From Caenispirillum bisanense (GTDB lineage: Bacteria; Pseudomonadota; Alphaproteobacteria; Rhodospirillales; UBA2165): a stretch of DNA of 64,000 nucleotides. The notes beneath the pieces were generated by a model. It worked only from the letters and a program-made list of their open reading frames with translations, made no database searches and was not told the origin of the DNA. The position numbers and the translations under genes are program-made. This document shows, piece by piece, positions 1-9,651 of this stretch (position 1 is the stretch's first letter; every line of letters begins with the position of its first letter). The stretch covers positions 1 to 64,000 of the forward strand of contig CAMDWJ010000018.1 in NCBI GenBank assembly GCA_945877815.1, written 5' to 3'.

Positions 1-10
1 ATGGCTCTAT

Positions 11-1138
11 TTATGGTCCCTTGGTGGCGGTCGGGATGACCGCTACTGCGTCGATGAAGACATCCACGATTTGACCGGGCCGCAAGGTGATGGAATGTCC
101 ATCCGCCGCATAGATCACCTGCAGCACTCGGGTGTCGACCCGCTCACCTGAGTTCCCCGACAGTGTGCTCTTGGGCGCGACGAAGGGCTCCGATCGGACA
201 AAACGCAGGGCGATCCTGGAGTTTGGTGCGCCGCGTTGCAAAGCAACAGCGTTTGCACCATCGCGGAAACGTGGCAGGTCCGCCTCGTCGATATCGACGC
301 GCACATGCAGCGGGTCGAGTTGGCCGATCACGACGGGTGCCGTTGCGCTACCCTGCGAAGCGAACTCCCCCGGCTTGACGTTGACCGAGAGGACCATACC
401 ATCGCTTAGCGCGCGCACGGACAGTCGGGTCAATTCTGCCTCGGCCAGAGCGAGTGCGGCCGCAGCCTGAGTGACTATGGCCTCATCAATCTTCAATGTC
501 TGGCCGCCTTGTGCTGGGTCGAGCAGGGCAACCTCGGCCCGGGCCCGTACCAACTTAGACTTGGCTTCCGCCAGTTTGGCCTCGGCAACGCGCTGAAGAT
601 TTCGTCGACGGTTCAGCTCGCGTTGGGAGGTAGCAGCAGTCCCTGCGAGCTCCGTGGCGACCCGCACGAGATCGCGAGCCTCGTCACGATCGGCTTCGGC
701 GCCCGCCACGGAGTCCCGCGCCGCAACAACATCTGCATCGAGCGAGGCTGCGCGGGCTGCGGTCTCGTGGGCGCGGGTCTCGGCAACGCTCAGATCGCGC
801 TTGCGCTGCTCAACCGTGGCCGCAGCGATCTGTGCATCGATCTTGAACAGCACATCGCCCACCTTGACCCGGTCGCCCGGGCTGACTCTGACCTCGTCGA
901 CGACGCCTGCCACACGTGTTGCAATGCTGACCTCGCCTCCCGCAGGTTCGACCAATCCCAGTCCTGCAATGACGGCGCGGTTAGCCTCCCCGATCGCAGT
1001 TGCGCTCGGCGGTGTGCTGGCTGTGGCCTGGGGCGGCTTTGCGGAGTTGGAACTTCCGATCGATAGCAACGCCCAGCCGAGCGTCAACGCAGCCAGTGCC
1101 GGCAGGCCGATCATGAACAGACGAGAGCTGCTAGTCAT
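11..1138 (-). CDS. HlyD/DevB-type periplasmic adaptor of an ABC exporter
   Basis: Periplasmic adaptor (membrane fusion) subunit of a tripartite ABC exporter, 375 aa. One N-terminal membrane anchor is visible at about residues 8-27, followed by a Pro/Ala/Ser-rich linker. Next come a biotinyl-lipoyl-like segment near residues 77-98 (AGVVDEVRVSPGDRV), a long Ala/Glu/Arg-rich coiled-coil hairpin at about 105-240, and a beta-barrel domain. Its ATG overlaps the stop of the ATPase gene (ATGA), so it is the last gene of a permease-ATPase-adaptor operon. The domain pattern resembles the cyanobacterial DevB family, whose known role is export of glycolipids or other envelope substrates with a TolC-like partner. 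The substrate here is unknown, and no TolC-like gene lies in the window. Confidence 0.85.
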   Translation of the reverse strand: MTSSSRLFMIGLPALAALTLGWALLSIGSSNSAKPPQATASTPPSATAIGEANRAVIAGLGLVEPAGGEVSIATRVAGVVDEVRVSPGDRVKVGDVLFKIDAQIAAATVEQRKRDLSVAETRAHETAARAASLDADVVAARDSVAGAEADRDEARDLVRVATELAGTAATSQRELNRRRNLQRVAEAKLAEAKSKLVRARAEVALLDPAQGGQTLKIDEAIVTQAAAALALAEAELTRLSVRALSDGMVLSVNVKPGEFASQGSATAPVVIGQLDPLHVRVDIDEADLPRFRDGANAVALQRGAPNSRIALRFVRSEPFVAPKSTLSGNSGERVDTRVLQVIYAADGHSITLRPGQIVDVFIDAVAVIPTATKGP

Positions 1139-1854
1139 CGGTGGGGCTCCAGAGCAATAACATGGGGACGTGTCTTGTCTTCGGTTCGAACGACGCGGCC
1201 GTCTTCCATGAAGGCGATGCGGTCTGCGAAGTGATAGATGCGGTCGTCATGGGTGACGACGATGGCCGCCCGATCCGGCCTGACCGCTAGCGACGAGAAC
1301 AGCTCCATCACGGTTTTACCGGACGCGGCATCCAGCGATGACGTCGGCTCATCGCAGACGATGAGCTTGGGTTCGTGGACCAGCGCGCGGGCGATCGCCA
1401 CGCGCTGCTGCTGGCCGCCAGAGAGTTGCGATGGAAGCTTGGATAGGCTTGCACCAAGCCCGAGCAAGGCGAGCAGATCGCATGCCTTGCTGCGCGCTTT
1501 CGCGGAGGACATGCCCTGTACGATCAGAGGCACGGCGGCATTCTCCGCGGCATCCAGCGACGGCAAGAGATTGAACTGCTGGAACACGAAGCCGACTGTT
1601 TCGCCCCGAAAGCGCACGACCTCGCGCGGCTTAAGTATCAGGGGATTGGTGCCGAACACGTTGACCGCGCCGGAATCCACAGAGAGCATGGCGGCGATCA
1701 CCGAGATCAGCGTGGTCTTGCCGCAACCGGACGGGCCAACAAGGAAGGTCATCTTGCCCGCCTCTGCGCTGAAATCCGTACCGTTCAACACGGTCACTCG
1801 GGCGTCGCCCGCGCCGAAACTCTTGACCAGATTGGTGACGATTACCCCACTCAT
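1135..1854 (-). CDS. ABC exporter ATP-binding subunit (DevA/LolD/MacB type)
   Basis: Cytoplasmic ATPase of the adjacent exporter, 239 aa, normal length for this class. Walker A GPSGCGKTT lies at about residues 40-48, the Q-loop at 92-93, the ABC signature LSGGQQQ at about 144-150 and Walker B LIVCDEP near 164-170. The LolD/MacB/DevA group typically partners with FtsX-like permeases, which fits the upstream gene. Only 4 bases separate it from the permease gene, and it overlaps the adaptor start by ATGA, so the three genes are probably co-translated. The family assignment is firm; the transported molecule is not known. Confidence 0.9.
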   Translation of the reverse strand: MSGVIVTNLVKSFGAGDARVTVLNGTDFSAEAGKMTFLVGPSGCGKTTLISVIAAMLSVDSGAVNVFGTNPLILKPREVVRFRGETVGFVFQQFNLLPSLDAAENAAVPLIVQGMSSAKARSKACDLLALLGLGASLSKLPSQLSGGQQQRVAIARALVHEPKLIVCDEPTSSLDAASGKTVMELFSSLAVRPDRAAIVVTHDDRIYHFADRIAFMEDGRVVRTEDKTRPHVIALEPHR

Positions 1855-1858
1855 CGCC

Positions 1859-3001
1859 TCACCCCCTGAACACGACGGCGGGATCGAGCACGAGTACGCG
1901 GCGCAGGCTGACGACGGACGCCAGCAGCACGATCACGAGCGTGGCGACGGCGACCATGGCCGCGACCTGCCACGGCAACCAGAAGCCCTTAAGTTCGGAC
2001 AAGGGCTGATTGACGCCTTCAAAGAACCCCGATGCCAGTCCAAGGCCGAAGCCATATCCGATAAAAGCTACCACCACGGCCTGGCTCGCCACCATACCGA
2101 GGATGCGCCAGTTGGACGTGCCGACGGCCTTCAAGACCGCGAACTGACGGATGTTATCGCTGATGAACAGCGTGAAAGTGAGCCCAGACACGAGGATCCC
2201 GACAAGTGCGCCAAGGCCGATTACCACGCCGAAGGAGAACGCGATGCCGGTGTTGCGGATCACATAGTCGATGGTCGCCCGCGTGAAGTCTCCTGACGTG
2301 AGCGCTTTGAGACCAGTCTGTGCCGTGACCACTTTACCAACGTCCGCAGGGTTGGTGCCCGGTGCATGGGACGCAAGCACGAACGAGAGCCTGTTGCGTC
2401 CGCCCGGTGTGTAGTCAAGCGCCTGCGAGAGCCGCGTGTAGACGACAACCGGTGCCGAGAACCCGGGCGCGGCGTCGGTAATGGCCACCACAACGGCGCG
2501 CCGTTCATTAATCTCGATGACCTTGCCCGGCCGGATCGGCTCACCGGGCCACAGGCGCGCAAACCCGAGTTGATCGATAGCGATGGCGTCGGGTCCGCGC
2601 AAATCTTCGGGCGAGCCCGCGACAAAAGCTCTGTTGATGCCGACTAGGCTCACATTGTCCAAGCCTAGGATCGCGGCGTTGGTTGAGCGTCCTTCGTTGG
2701 TCCGTAGCGTCGCGGTTGCCTGGATCAGCGGTACGGCCCAGAGTATTCCCGGCACACCACGTACACGGTTGAGTTCCGTGTCACGCATGGCGCGTGGGCC
2801 TTCCGCTGTCTCCGTCAACGGGTCCATGACCCAAATACTGACGTCGCGCGCGTCGAGAACAAAGTTGGCCGACCGCGAGATCAGGCCAATAAAGAAACCG
2901 CCTTGTTGCGCCATCAAAAGCGTCGAGAATGCGATGCCCGCGACGAGCCCGAGCAGTTTCACCTTGTCGCCGAACAACATTTTGAGAGCGATGGATAGCA
3001 T
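1859..3001 (-). CDS. ABC exporter permease (DevC/FtsX-like)
   Basis: Inner-membrane permease, 380 aa. There is an N-terminal membrane helix (about residues 15-40), a large soluble periplasmic domain (about 45-245), and three C-terminal helices around 250-280, 305-325 and 345-365. This four-helix FtsX/MacB/DevC topology matches the neighbouring DevA-like ATPase and DevB-like adaptor. It is the first gene of the operon. Its ATG lies only 15 bases from the end of a decayed transposase fragment, so its native promoter region may have been replaced by IS-derived DNA. No strong ribosome binding site is visible before the ATG, so the start is less certain than the family. Confidence 0.85.
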   Translation of the reverse strand: MLSIALKMLFGDKVKLLGLVAGIAFSTLLMAQQGGFFIGLISRSANFVLDARDVSIWVMDPLTETAEGPRAMRDTELNRVRGVPGILWAVPLIQATATLRTNEGRSTNAAILGLDNVSLVGINRAFVAGSPEDLRGPDAIAIDQLGFARLWPGEPIRPGKVIEINERRAVVVAITDAAPGFSAPVVVYTRLSQALDYTPGGRNRLSFVLASHAPGTNPADVGKVVTAQTGLKALTSGDFTRATIDYVIRNTGIAFSFGVVIGLGALVGILVSGLTFTLFISDNIRQFAVLKAVGTSNWRILGMVASQAVVVAFIGYGFGLGLASGFFEGVNQPLSELKGFWLPWQVAAMVAVATLVIVLLASVVSLRRVLVLDPAVVFRG

Positions 3002-3016
3002 ACTTGATTTTCTATT

Positions 3017-3448
3017 TCATGTTAGCACTGATGCGCGGTTGCCACTGTGATGGGTGAAGTCCTGCGCATGTGGGGCAGCTCTGACAATAGCGTCGCGTTG
3101 GCCCTTGTACGCAGTGTGACTACATTCACGGGTCTCTTTGCCGTGCAGAACGTCGTCGATCACCTTGCCATCACGCGCATTAGCCGCTGTCGCCGCCACC
3201 GAGTGAACGATCTTGACCCTATTGTCCACGACGACGTGTGCCTTCATGCCAAAGTACCACTGAATACCTTTCTTGTTCTGATACATCTCAGGGTCCCGCT
3301 TGCCGTCTTCGTTCTTGGTCAAACACGGAGCAGCAGTGATTGTAGCGTCCACGATGCGGCCCGTGCCAACCTTGATGCCCTTCGCGGAAAGATTTGCGTT
3401 GACGGCACAGACCAGTTTCTCTCCCAGTCCTTTGGCCTCGATGGCTCC
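3017..3448 (-). pseudogene. IS5-family transposase fragment, truncated at both ends
   Basis: Read from just after the TAG at 3451-3449, the frame gives an IS5-type transposase middle section. It includes the VDATI strand carrying the first catalytic Asp, the TKN..GKRDPEM block, KGIQWYFGMKAH and VHSVAATAANARD. The element has no N-terminal DNA-binding part and no C-terminal Glu region. The expected second Asp block (ADAGY in relatives) reads SHTAY, so a key residue is lost. The frame ends at 3017, just before the exporter operon. I found no terminal inverted repeats or target duplication. This is a fossil insertion rather than an active element. Confidence 0.8.
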
Positions 3449-3859
3449 CTAAGTCCGATCTGCTATCCAGCTCGCCGCAAAATATCCGGCGACGCTTGCC
3501 GCGCCAGTCACGAAGGCTCCCCACGCTATATCCGCAAGCGTGATGTGCGTTTCCCAGATTTTCAACGTCGCATGGTTGGTCAGATCGTAGGTCGCGTAGG
3601 CAAAGAATCCAAACAATGCGCCGTTGAGCAACGCAACGGTCCATTGCTGGGCTGTAAGTCCTGGAATGATTCCAAAATAGACGATCCCCGCGACGTAGAC
3701 CAAATAGAAGACGATTGCGGGTGCCAACCGCACCTGATCCGCCAAAATAGGACCGAGAACAGGACGGTAAAGTATCGCGCCCATCGTGCTCAACCAGATC
3801 ATGTCTAAAATAAGAAAGGTCAGCGCAGCGGAACCATAAGCGGCGGCAAATTTAATCAT
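3449..3859 (-). CDS. DUF2177 family membrane protein
   Basis: Small polytopic membrane protein of about 136 aa with four hydrophobic segments. It carries the DUF2177 signature YDLTNHATLK followed by a D(I)xWG motif in the last helix. The function of the family is unknown. An upstream GTG (3892) and an ATG (3871) are in frame, but ATG 3859 (MIKFAAAYG) gives the usual length and places the first helix near the N-terminus. The TAG stop at 3449 is immediately followed, in the same frame, by the transposase fragment. The C-terminus may therefore have been trimmed or re-made by the insertion, although the length looks near normal. Confidence 0.75.
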   Translation of the reverse strand: MIKFAAAYGSAALTFLILDMIWLSTMGAILYRPVLGPILADQVRLAPAIVFYLVYVAGIVYFGIIPGLTAQQWTVALLNGALFGFFAYATYDLTNHATLKIWETHITLADIAWGAFVTGAASVAGYFAASWIADRT

Positions 3860-4052
3860 GGCGGAATCCATTGAGTTGCGGCTTCGATACACATACGTAA
3901 GCGAAAGGAAATTGGATCACCGAACCGTATTCGTGTTACGATTACATCCGGGATTTTGGCGCTCCACCCGGCACGTCGGCCGACCTCGCGCTCCCACTTC
4001 CGAAATCGAGCGCGGGCCGGAATAAATGGCCCTCATACGGGAGTTCATTTTC

Positions 4053-4634
4053 ATGGAAAAGCCGCTACAAATAGCCTTCAAAGATACCGCCAGTTCCGAA
4101 TTTCTCGACAAGCTCATTCGCCAGCGCGCATCGCGCTTGGAAAGAATGCACCCCCACATCATCGGTTGTCGCGTCGTCGTCGACGTACCGCATCGCTCGC
4201 CCGAAAGCGGCAAGCCGCCGCTCTGCGTCTCCGTCGAGGTGGATATCGCCGGGCGCAAAACAATCGTCGGCCGCAACGAGCAGGAACGACGCGAAATGAA
4301 GAACGACCACTACGCCGTGGTCAACCGCGCCTTCGATGCCGTGCAGCGCCAATTGAAATCCTCCGCCGCGATCAAGCGACATGAAGTGAAGCATCACGCC
4401 GGCGGTGGCGAAACCGGCCTCGTCGTGCGCGTGTTCACCGATCAGAATTACGGTTTCATCGAGGTCGCCGGATCGTCGGATCTCTATTTCGCCCGGACTG
4501 CGGTGAGCGGCGGCAATTTCGACGATCTCAAGGTGGGAACCATGGTTGAAGTCACGCGCGCCTCTGTCGACGGACCGATGGGACCGCAGGCGAGCTCGGT
4601 GAAGCTGCATGACGGGCGGCGCGGACCGGAATAG
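4053..4634 (+). CDS. HPF/RaiA-type ribosome-associated domain fused to a cold-shock domain
   Basis: Predicted cytoplasmic protein of 193 aa with two domains. Residues 1-105 resemble the HPF/RaiA (sigma54 modulation) fold that binds the ribosomal decoding region under stress. Residues about 125-190 resemble a cold-shock OB-fold, with an RNP1-like YGFIEV and an RNP2-like LYFARTAV. An upstream ATG (4026) is in frame, but ATG 4053 is preceded by GGGAG at good spacing (4039-4043) and starts exactly at the beta-strand of the HPF domain. The fusion suggests a ribosome- or RNA-binding stress factor. It does not have the long HPF C-terminal dimerisation domain. It converges on the gene ending at 4647. 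Confidence 0.8.
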   Translation: MEKPLQIAFKDTASSEFLDKLIRQRASRLERMHPHIIGCRVVVDVPHRSPESGKPPLCVSVEVDIAGRKTIVGRNEQERREMKNDHYAVVNRAFDAVQRQLKSSAAIKRHEVKHHAGGGETGLVVRVFTDQNYGFIEVAGSSDLYFARTAVSGGNFDDLKVGTMVEVTRASVDGPMGPQASSVKLHDGRRGPE

Positions 4635-4646
4635 ACGTAGGTAGCG

Positions 4647-6155
4647 TTAGCCTTCCTGCTTCGAGAGCCGACCTCTTTTCTCGTCCGCCGAACGGTGCGC
4701 ATCGCCGAGCAGACCGTCCAACGACGGCCGCGCGCGTAGGGTCAGCATGATCTGATAGGAAAAGAGACCACGCGCGAACCAAATGGCCGCGCGGTTGGCA
4801 GACAACAAAACCTGTGCGAGCGTCGTATTGCCTAAAGCCAGAGGGAACGGCGCCGGAATCCCGGCAGCGGACAGCACCTCGAAACCTCGTTCTTCGAATA
4901 GCCGGCGTAGCGTCGAAAACGTAAACAGGCGGCGATGCGTCAGATCGAGAATCCCTCGTGGCCCGTAGTTGAAGCTGCCGAACAGTAGAGCCAGGCGCAC
5001 CAAGAGAAATGCGACGTTACCGGTTGTAACCACGATTTGCGTGTGCGGCGCATGATCGACGCTCGCGCCGAGCCGGACCACGAAACCTTCCGGATCGGCC
5101 AAGTGCTCGATTACATCCAGCATCAAGATCCGGTCGAACGTCTCGCGGCCCTTCGGCAATGTGTCCGCGTCCAAATCGACAACGTGGAAGGCGGCGAATG
5201 CGGTGCTGTCGTGCGGGGCTTCCTGATCGAGGCCAACGACGGCGCACCCTTTCGCTTGTAGGGCCGATGCAACATGTCCCGCGGACGCGCCGATATCCAG
5301 GACGCGGCTACCGGAGGGCACCGCGTCGATCGCCATCGAATGCGAACTGATAAAACCGATCTTGGATTCGTAGCGCTGTGCTTCAGCCGCCCGCGCGCGC
5401 AAATCGTATCGGAATTGATAGGCCAGACCGTAACGTTGCATCCAGGCGATCATGGTCTCACGCATCACGTTCTTGGCATATTTGATTCCGTCGACATTGC
5501 AGATTTCGTCTCCGTAGTAAGTCGGGATCGGCAGTTCCTCGATACGCATCCGCGCCAAAACGAGCTGAATGATGATCTCGGTGTCGAAGTGGAAGTCGTT
5601 GGCATTGAGGCGGAAGGGAATCGCTTTCAAGGCTGCCACCGAATAAATCCGATAGCCGGAATGAAATTCGCTCAGCCGCGTTCCCAAAAGGCGGTTCTGT
5701 AGGTAGGTAAGAATTTTGTTCCCGACGAATTTGTAGAACGGCATGCCGCCGCGCAACGCGCCGTATCGCGTCAGCATGCGCGATCCAAAGACCGCATCCG
5801 CCCGCCCGTCCAGAATCGGCTTTAGAAGCCGCGGCAGTTCCTCCGGCGCGTATTGCCCATCGCCATGCACCAGAGCGACCGCGTCGAACCCGTTACGGAT
5901 GGCATATTGATAGCCGATCTTCTGATTTCCGCCGTAGCCCTGATTGACCGGATTGAACAGGATTGTCAGTTTCGGCCGGCCGGGCTGCTCAAGATAGTCA
6001 GACGTCCGTTCGAAGGTTTTATCCGACGACGAATCGTCGATTACGAGAATTTCGACTTCGTCGGCGCCGAGATCGGGCGGGATCCGCGACAAGACGTCCT
6101 GGATCGTCTTCTCGTGATTATAGGCTACGATAAAGATTAGGACCTTGCGGTTCAT
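4647..6155 (-). CDS. Bifunctional family 2 glycosyltransferase / class I SAM methyltransferase
   Basis: About 502 aa from the ATG at 6155, which overlaps the rfbD stop as ATGA. This start is preferred to an upstream in-frame one at 6218 because of the overlap and because MNRKVLIFIVAYN is a typical GT2 start. The N-terminal half is a DPM1-like GT-A glycosyltransferase, with a nucleotide-binding VIDDSSSD near residue 38 and HGDGQY near 97. The C-terminal half is a SAM-dependent methyltransferase with motif I VLDIGASAG at about 285-293. It is the last gene of the dTDP-rhamnose operon. It probably transfers a sugar to a lipid or polysaccharide carrier, with methylation of sugar or carrier as a second activity. 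Both substrates are inferred from context only. Confidence 0.8.
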   Translation of the reverse strand: MNRKVLIFIVAYNHEKTIQDVLSRIPPDLGADEVEILVIDDSSSDKTFERTSDYLEQPGRPKLTILFNPVNQGYGGNQKIGYQYAIRNGFDAVALVHGDGQYAPEELPRLLKPILDGRADAVFGSRMLTRYGALRGGMPFYKFVGNKILTYLQNRLLGTRLSEFHSGYRIYSVAALKAIPFRLNANDFHFDTEIIIQLVLARMRIEELPIPTYYGDEICNVDGIKYAKNVMRETMIAWMQRYGLAYQFRYDLRARAAEAQRYESKIGFISSHSMAIDAVPSGSRVLDIGASAGHVASALQAKGCAVVGLDQEAPHDSTAFAAFHVVDLDADTLPKGRETFDRILMLDVIEHLADPEGFVVRLGASVDHAPHTQIVVTTGNVAFLLVRLALLFGSFNYGPRGILDLTHRRLFTFSTLRRLFEERGFEVLSAAGIPAPFPLALGNTTLAQVLLSANRAAIWFARGLFSYQIMLTLRARPSLDGLLGDAHRSADEKRGRLSKQEG

Positions 6156-7042
6156 GCTGGAGCACGCTCGGCGGACGGCAGCACGCGTGCAAGCACGCCA
6201 TCCAAAGCGGTCCGCCAATCCGGCGGTTCAATCGCATAAATATCGCGCAATCGCTTTGTTGCCAGGCGCGAATCGGACGGACGGGCAGCCGGCAGGGGAT
6301 ATTCGGCCGTCGCGATGGGCCGGATGTGACGGACCCGCGGCGTTGCGCCGGCTGCCAAGATGCGCTTCAGGATCTCGGCCGCGACCTCGAAGCGGCTGGC
6401 TTGCCCGCCGTTCGCGACATGGAGTAGCCGGGTCTCCGTTCCAAAAACGTCCGGCGCCCGCAGCAGGCGTCCGACAACCTCCGCGAGGAAGCCCGCCTCG
6501 GTCGGCGTTCCAATCTGGTCCTCGACCATCGAGAGCGCATCGCGTTCATGCAGCAGCGCGAAAACCCGAGTGACAAAATTTCCGGGACATTCAGAAAACA
6601 GCCAACTTGTTCGCACAATCAGATGCTTGGCGCCGGACGCGGCGAGCGCCCGCTCACCTGCCAGCTTGCTGGCGCCATAGGCATTGACCGGATTGGTCGC
6701 GGAAGCCTCGTCGTAAGGCGCACCCCCACGACCATCGAAAACGAAATCGGTGGAAACGTGCAAAAGCGAAGCGCCGCAGGCGCGGGCGGCCTCGGCCAAC
6801 GCGCCGACGCCATCGCGATTCACGGCAAAGGCTTCGCGCGAATCGCGCTCCGCTCCGTCGACATCCGTATATGCGGCGGCATTGATGATAACGTCGGGCG
6901 CGGCTGCCCCGATCAAATCAGCTACGGCGCGCCGGTCGGCAATGTCGAGTGCGCTTCGCCCGACCGCGATCACACGGCAACTGTTGGACAATTGCCGGAC
7001 CAGTAAACGCCCCAACTGACCGTCCTTGCCCGTAACGAGCAC
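6152..7042 (-). CDS. rfbD: dTDP-4-dehydrorhamnose reductase
   Basis: Last step of dTDP-L-rhamnose synthesis: NAD(P)H reduction of dTDP-4-keto-L-rhamnose. A Rossmann motif TGKDGQLG stands at residues 4-11. The ST pair near 97-98 and the YxxxK pair Y122/K126 form the short-chain dehydrogenase catalytic set. The open frame runs up to 7318, but that extension only shadows rfbC. The GTG at 7042, 14 bases after the rfbC stop, gives 296 aa beginning VLVTGKDGQLG, matching RmlD proteins. No good ribosome binding site is visible, so translation may rely on coupling to rfbC. The stop overlaps the start of the glycosyltransferase/methyltransferase gene. Confidence 0.9.
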   Translation of the reverse strand: MLVTGKDGQLGRLLVRQLSNSCRVIAVGRSALDIADRRAVADLIGAAAPDVIINAAAYTDVDGAERDSREAFAVNRDGVGALAEAARACGASLLHVSTDFVFDGRGGAPYDEASATNPVNAYGASKLAGERALAASGAKHLIVRTSWLFSECPGNFVTRVFALLHERDALSMVEDQIGTPTEAGFLAEVVGRLLRAPDVFGTETRLLHVANGGQASRFEVAAEILKRILAAGATPRVRHIRPIATAEYPLPAARPSDSRLATKRLRDIYAIEPPDWRTALDGVLARVLPSAERAPA

Positions 7043-7056
7043 CGTTGGATGCGAAT

Positions 7057-7598
7057 CTATTCCGGAAGATGCGATGACAATTTCTCCAACAACGGCGCCG
7101 CGGCGTCCTTGGGCGATATGATCGGATCGGCGATCGGCCAGGCAACTCCGATTTGAGGATCGTCCCAGCGAATCGTGCGCTCGGCATCGACATGCCAATA
7201 GTCGGTGACCTTGTAATGCACTGTGACGATGTCCGACAACGCCTGGAATCCGTGCGCGAAGCCCGCCGGGATCCAAAATGAACGGCCATCGCCTTCGGCG
7301 AGTTCGACCGCCGCCCATCGACCGAAGCTCGGAGAGCTGCGGCGCAGATCGACCGCAACGTCGAAGATACTGCCCTGAGAGACACCGATTAGCTTGCCTT
7401 GAGGATGCGGGTTTTGGAAATGCAGGCCCCGAATGGTTCCTCGCCGAGAACGGCTGACGTTGTCCTGGACGAAATCGGCCTCGATGCCGAGACCGGCAAA
7501 TTTCCGCTTTTCGAAATGTTCAAAAAAATGTCCGCGAAGATCGGCATAGACCGGCGCTTCGATCACAATAAGACCGGGCAAAGGTTCATCGAACTTTT

Positions 7599-7602
<4 letters not shown>
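7057..7602 (-). CDS. rfbC: dTDP-4-dehydrorhamnose 3,5-epimerase
   Basis: Third step of dTDP-L-rhamnose synthesis. The 181 aa cupin has RGLHFQ with the catalytic His at residue 61, the PAGFAHGF strand, and the conserved IRWDDP / IAWP-like end (IGVAWPI) of the RmlC family. Length and motif order are typical. Its ATG overlaps the rfbA stop by ATGA (7602-7599), and its TAG lies 14 bases before the likely rfbD start. Function and pathway are firm. Confidence 0.95.
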
Positions 7603-8467
<865 letters not shown>

Positions 8468-8471
<4 letters not shown>

Positions 8472-9532
8472 TTCGCGGCCTCGTCGATTAGACCGAGACG
8501 TTCGAGCGAATAGCGGCCTTCTAGAATAGGTTGCCACCAATCCGCATGGTCCAAATACCAATCGACGGTGGCCGCCAGTCCCTTGGATAGAATATACGAA
8601 GGCCGCCAATCGAGTTCGGACGCCGCCTTTCGGCAATCGAGGGCGTAGCGCCGATCGTGGCCGGGCCTATCGGCGGTGAAAGCAATCGAGTCCCGATAAG
8701 AGCCGCCGCCCGCACGCGGGCGGACTCGATCGAGCGTCGCGCAAAGCGCCCGCACGAGTTCTATATTGGTCAGCCCGCTGCCCGCGCCAAGATTATATAT
8801 TTCGCCGCAACGTCCGCGCTCGGCCGCCGCCACGATTCCGCCAACATGATCGTCCACATGCATCCAATCGCGTTCATGGGCTCCGTCGCCATAGACCGGC
8901 AAAGTGCGCCCATCAAGTGCGGACAGAATCATCCGCGGGATCAGTTTTTCCGGAAACTGGCGCGGCCCGAACGTGTTGGAGCCTCGCGTTACGACTGCAG
9001 GCAGGCCGTAGGTACGTTGGAACGACCGCACGGCCATATCGCCGCCCGCCTTGGAGGCGGCATAGGGTGAGTTGGGCAGCAACGGGGCAGCCTCGTCGGC
9101 CTGGCCTTGGCTCACCGATCCATAAACTTCGTCGGTCGAGACATGGACAACGCGGAAACGGCCCGCCGTCTGCGCATCCAATCCGCGCCAATAGATGCGG
9201 CACATATCGAGAAAGGCCACCGTCTGCACGACATTGGTCGCGAAGAAATCCTCGGGCGCATCGATAGACCGATCGACGTGGGTTTCGGCGGCAAGATTGA
9301 AGATCAGATCGGGGCGGCAGCTCGCAAGAACATCGGCGACCAGCGCGCGGTCGCCGATCGATCCGGCAACCAGGCTGCACGACGCATCGCCAATCACGCC
9401 CGCCAGATTTTCTTCGCAAGCGGCATAGGTGAAAGCGTCGATGACGACGACATTCCAACCGCGCTCCTTAAGACGGCGGACCAAGGAAGATCCAATGAAA
9501 CCGGCTCCTCCGGTCACCACTGCGTTCGTCAT
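8468..9532 (-). CDS. rfbB: dTDP-glucose 4,6-dehydratase
   Basis: Second step of the pathway: NAD-dependent conversion of dTDP-glucose to the 4-keto-6-deoxy sugar. The 354 aa extended short-chain dehydrogenase has GGAGFIGS at residues 8-15, NLAAETHVDRSI, STDEVYG (the TDE catalytic trio) and YAASKAG (Tyr/Lys). The start at 9532 (MTNAVVTGGAGFIG) is the only one that fits the family; the open frame extends to 9658 without homology. It is the first gene of the rhamnose operon, with about 100 bases of divergent upstream DNA shared with the gene at 9652. Confidence 0.95.
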
Positions 9533-9651
9533 CGGATACCGTCGCTCCCTACTGGTGCACCCGCCGAAAATAACATATTTGCCCCCTTCGGCTGGATTTA
9601 CTTCGAGCCGGGCTGAGTCTCTAATGGCATATGAAACGAACCGGACCCGCC

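Noticed and set aside
3288-3644. Second minus-strand frame overlapping the IS fragment and DUF2177
   Set aside because: Out of frame with both and without motif; it is a by-product of the junction.
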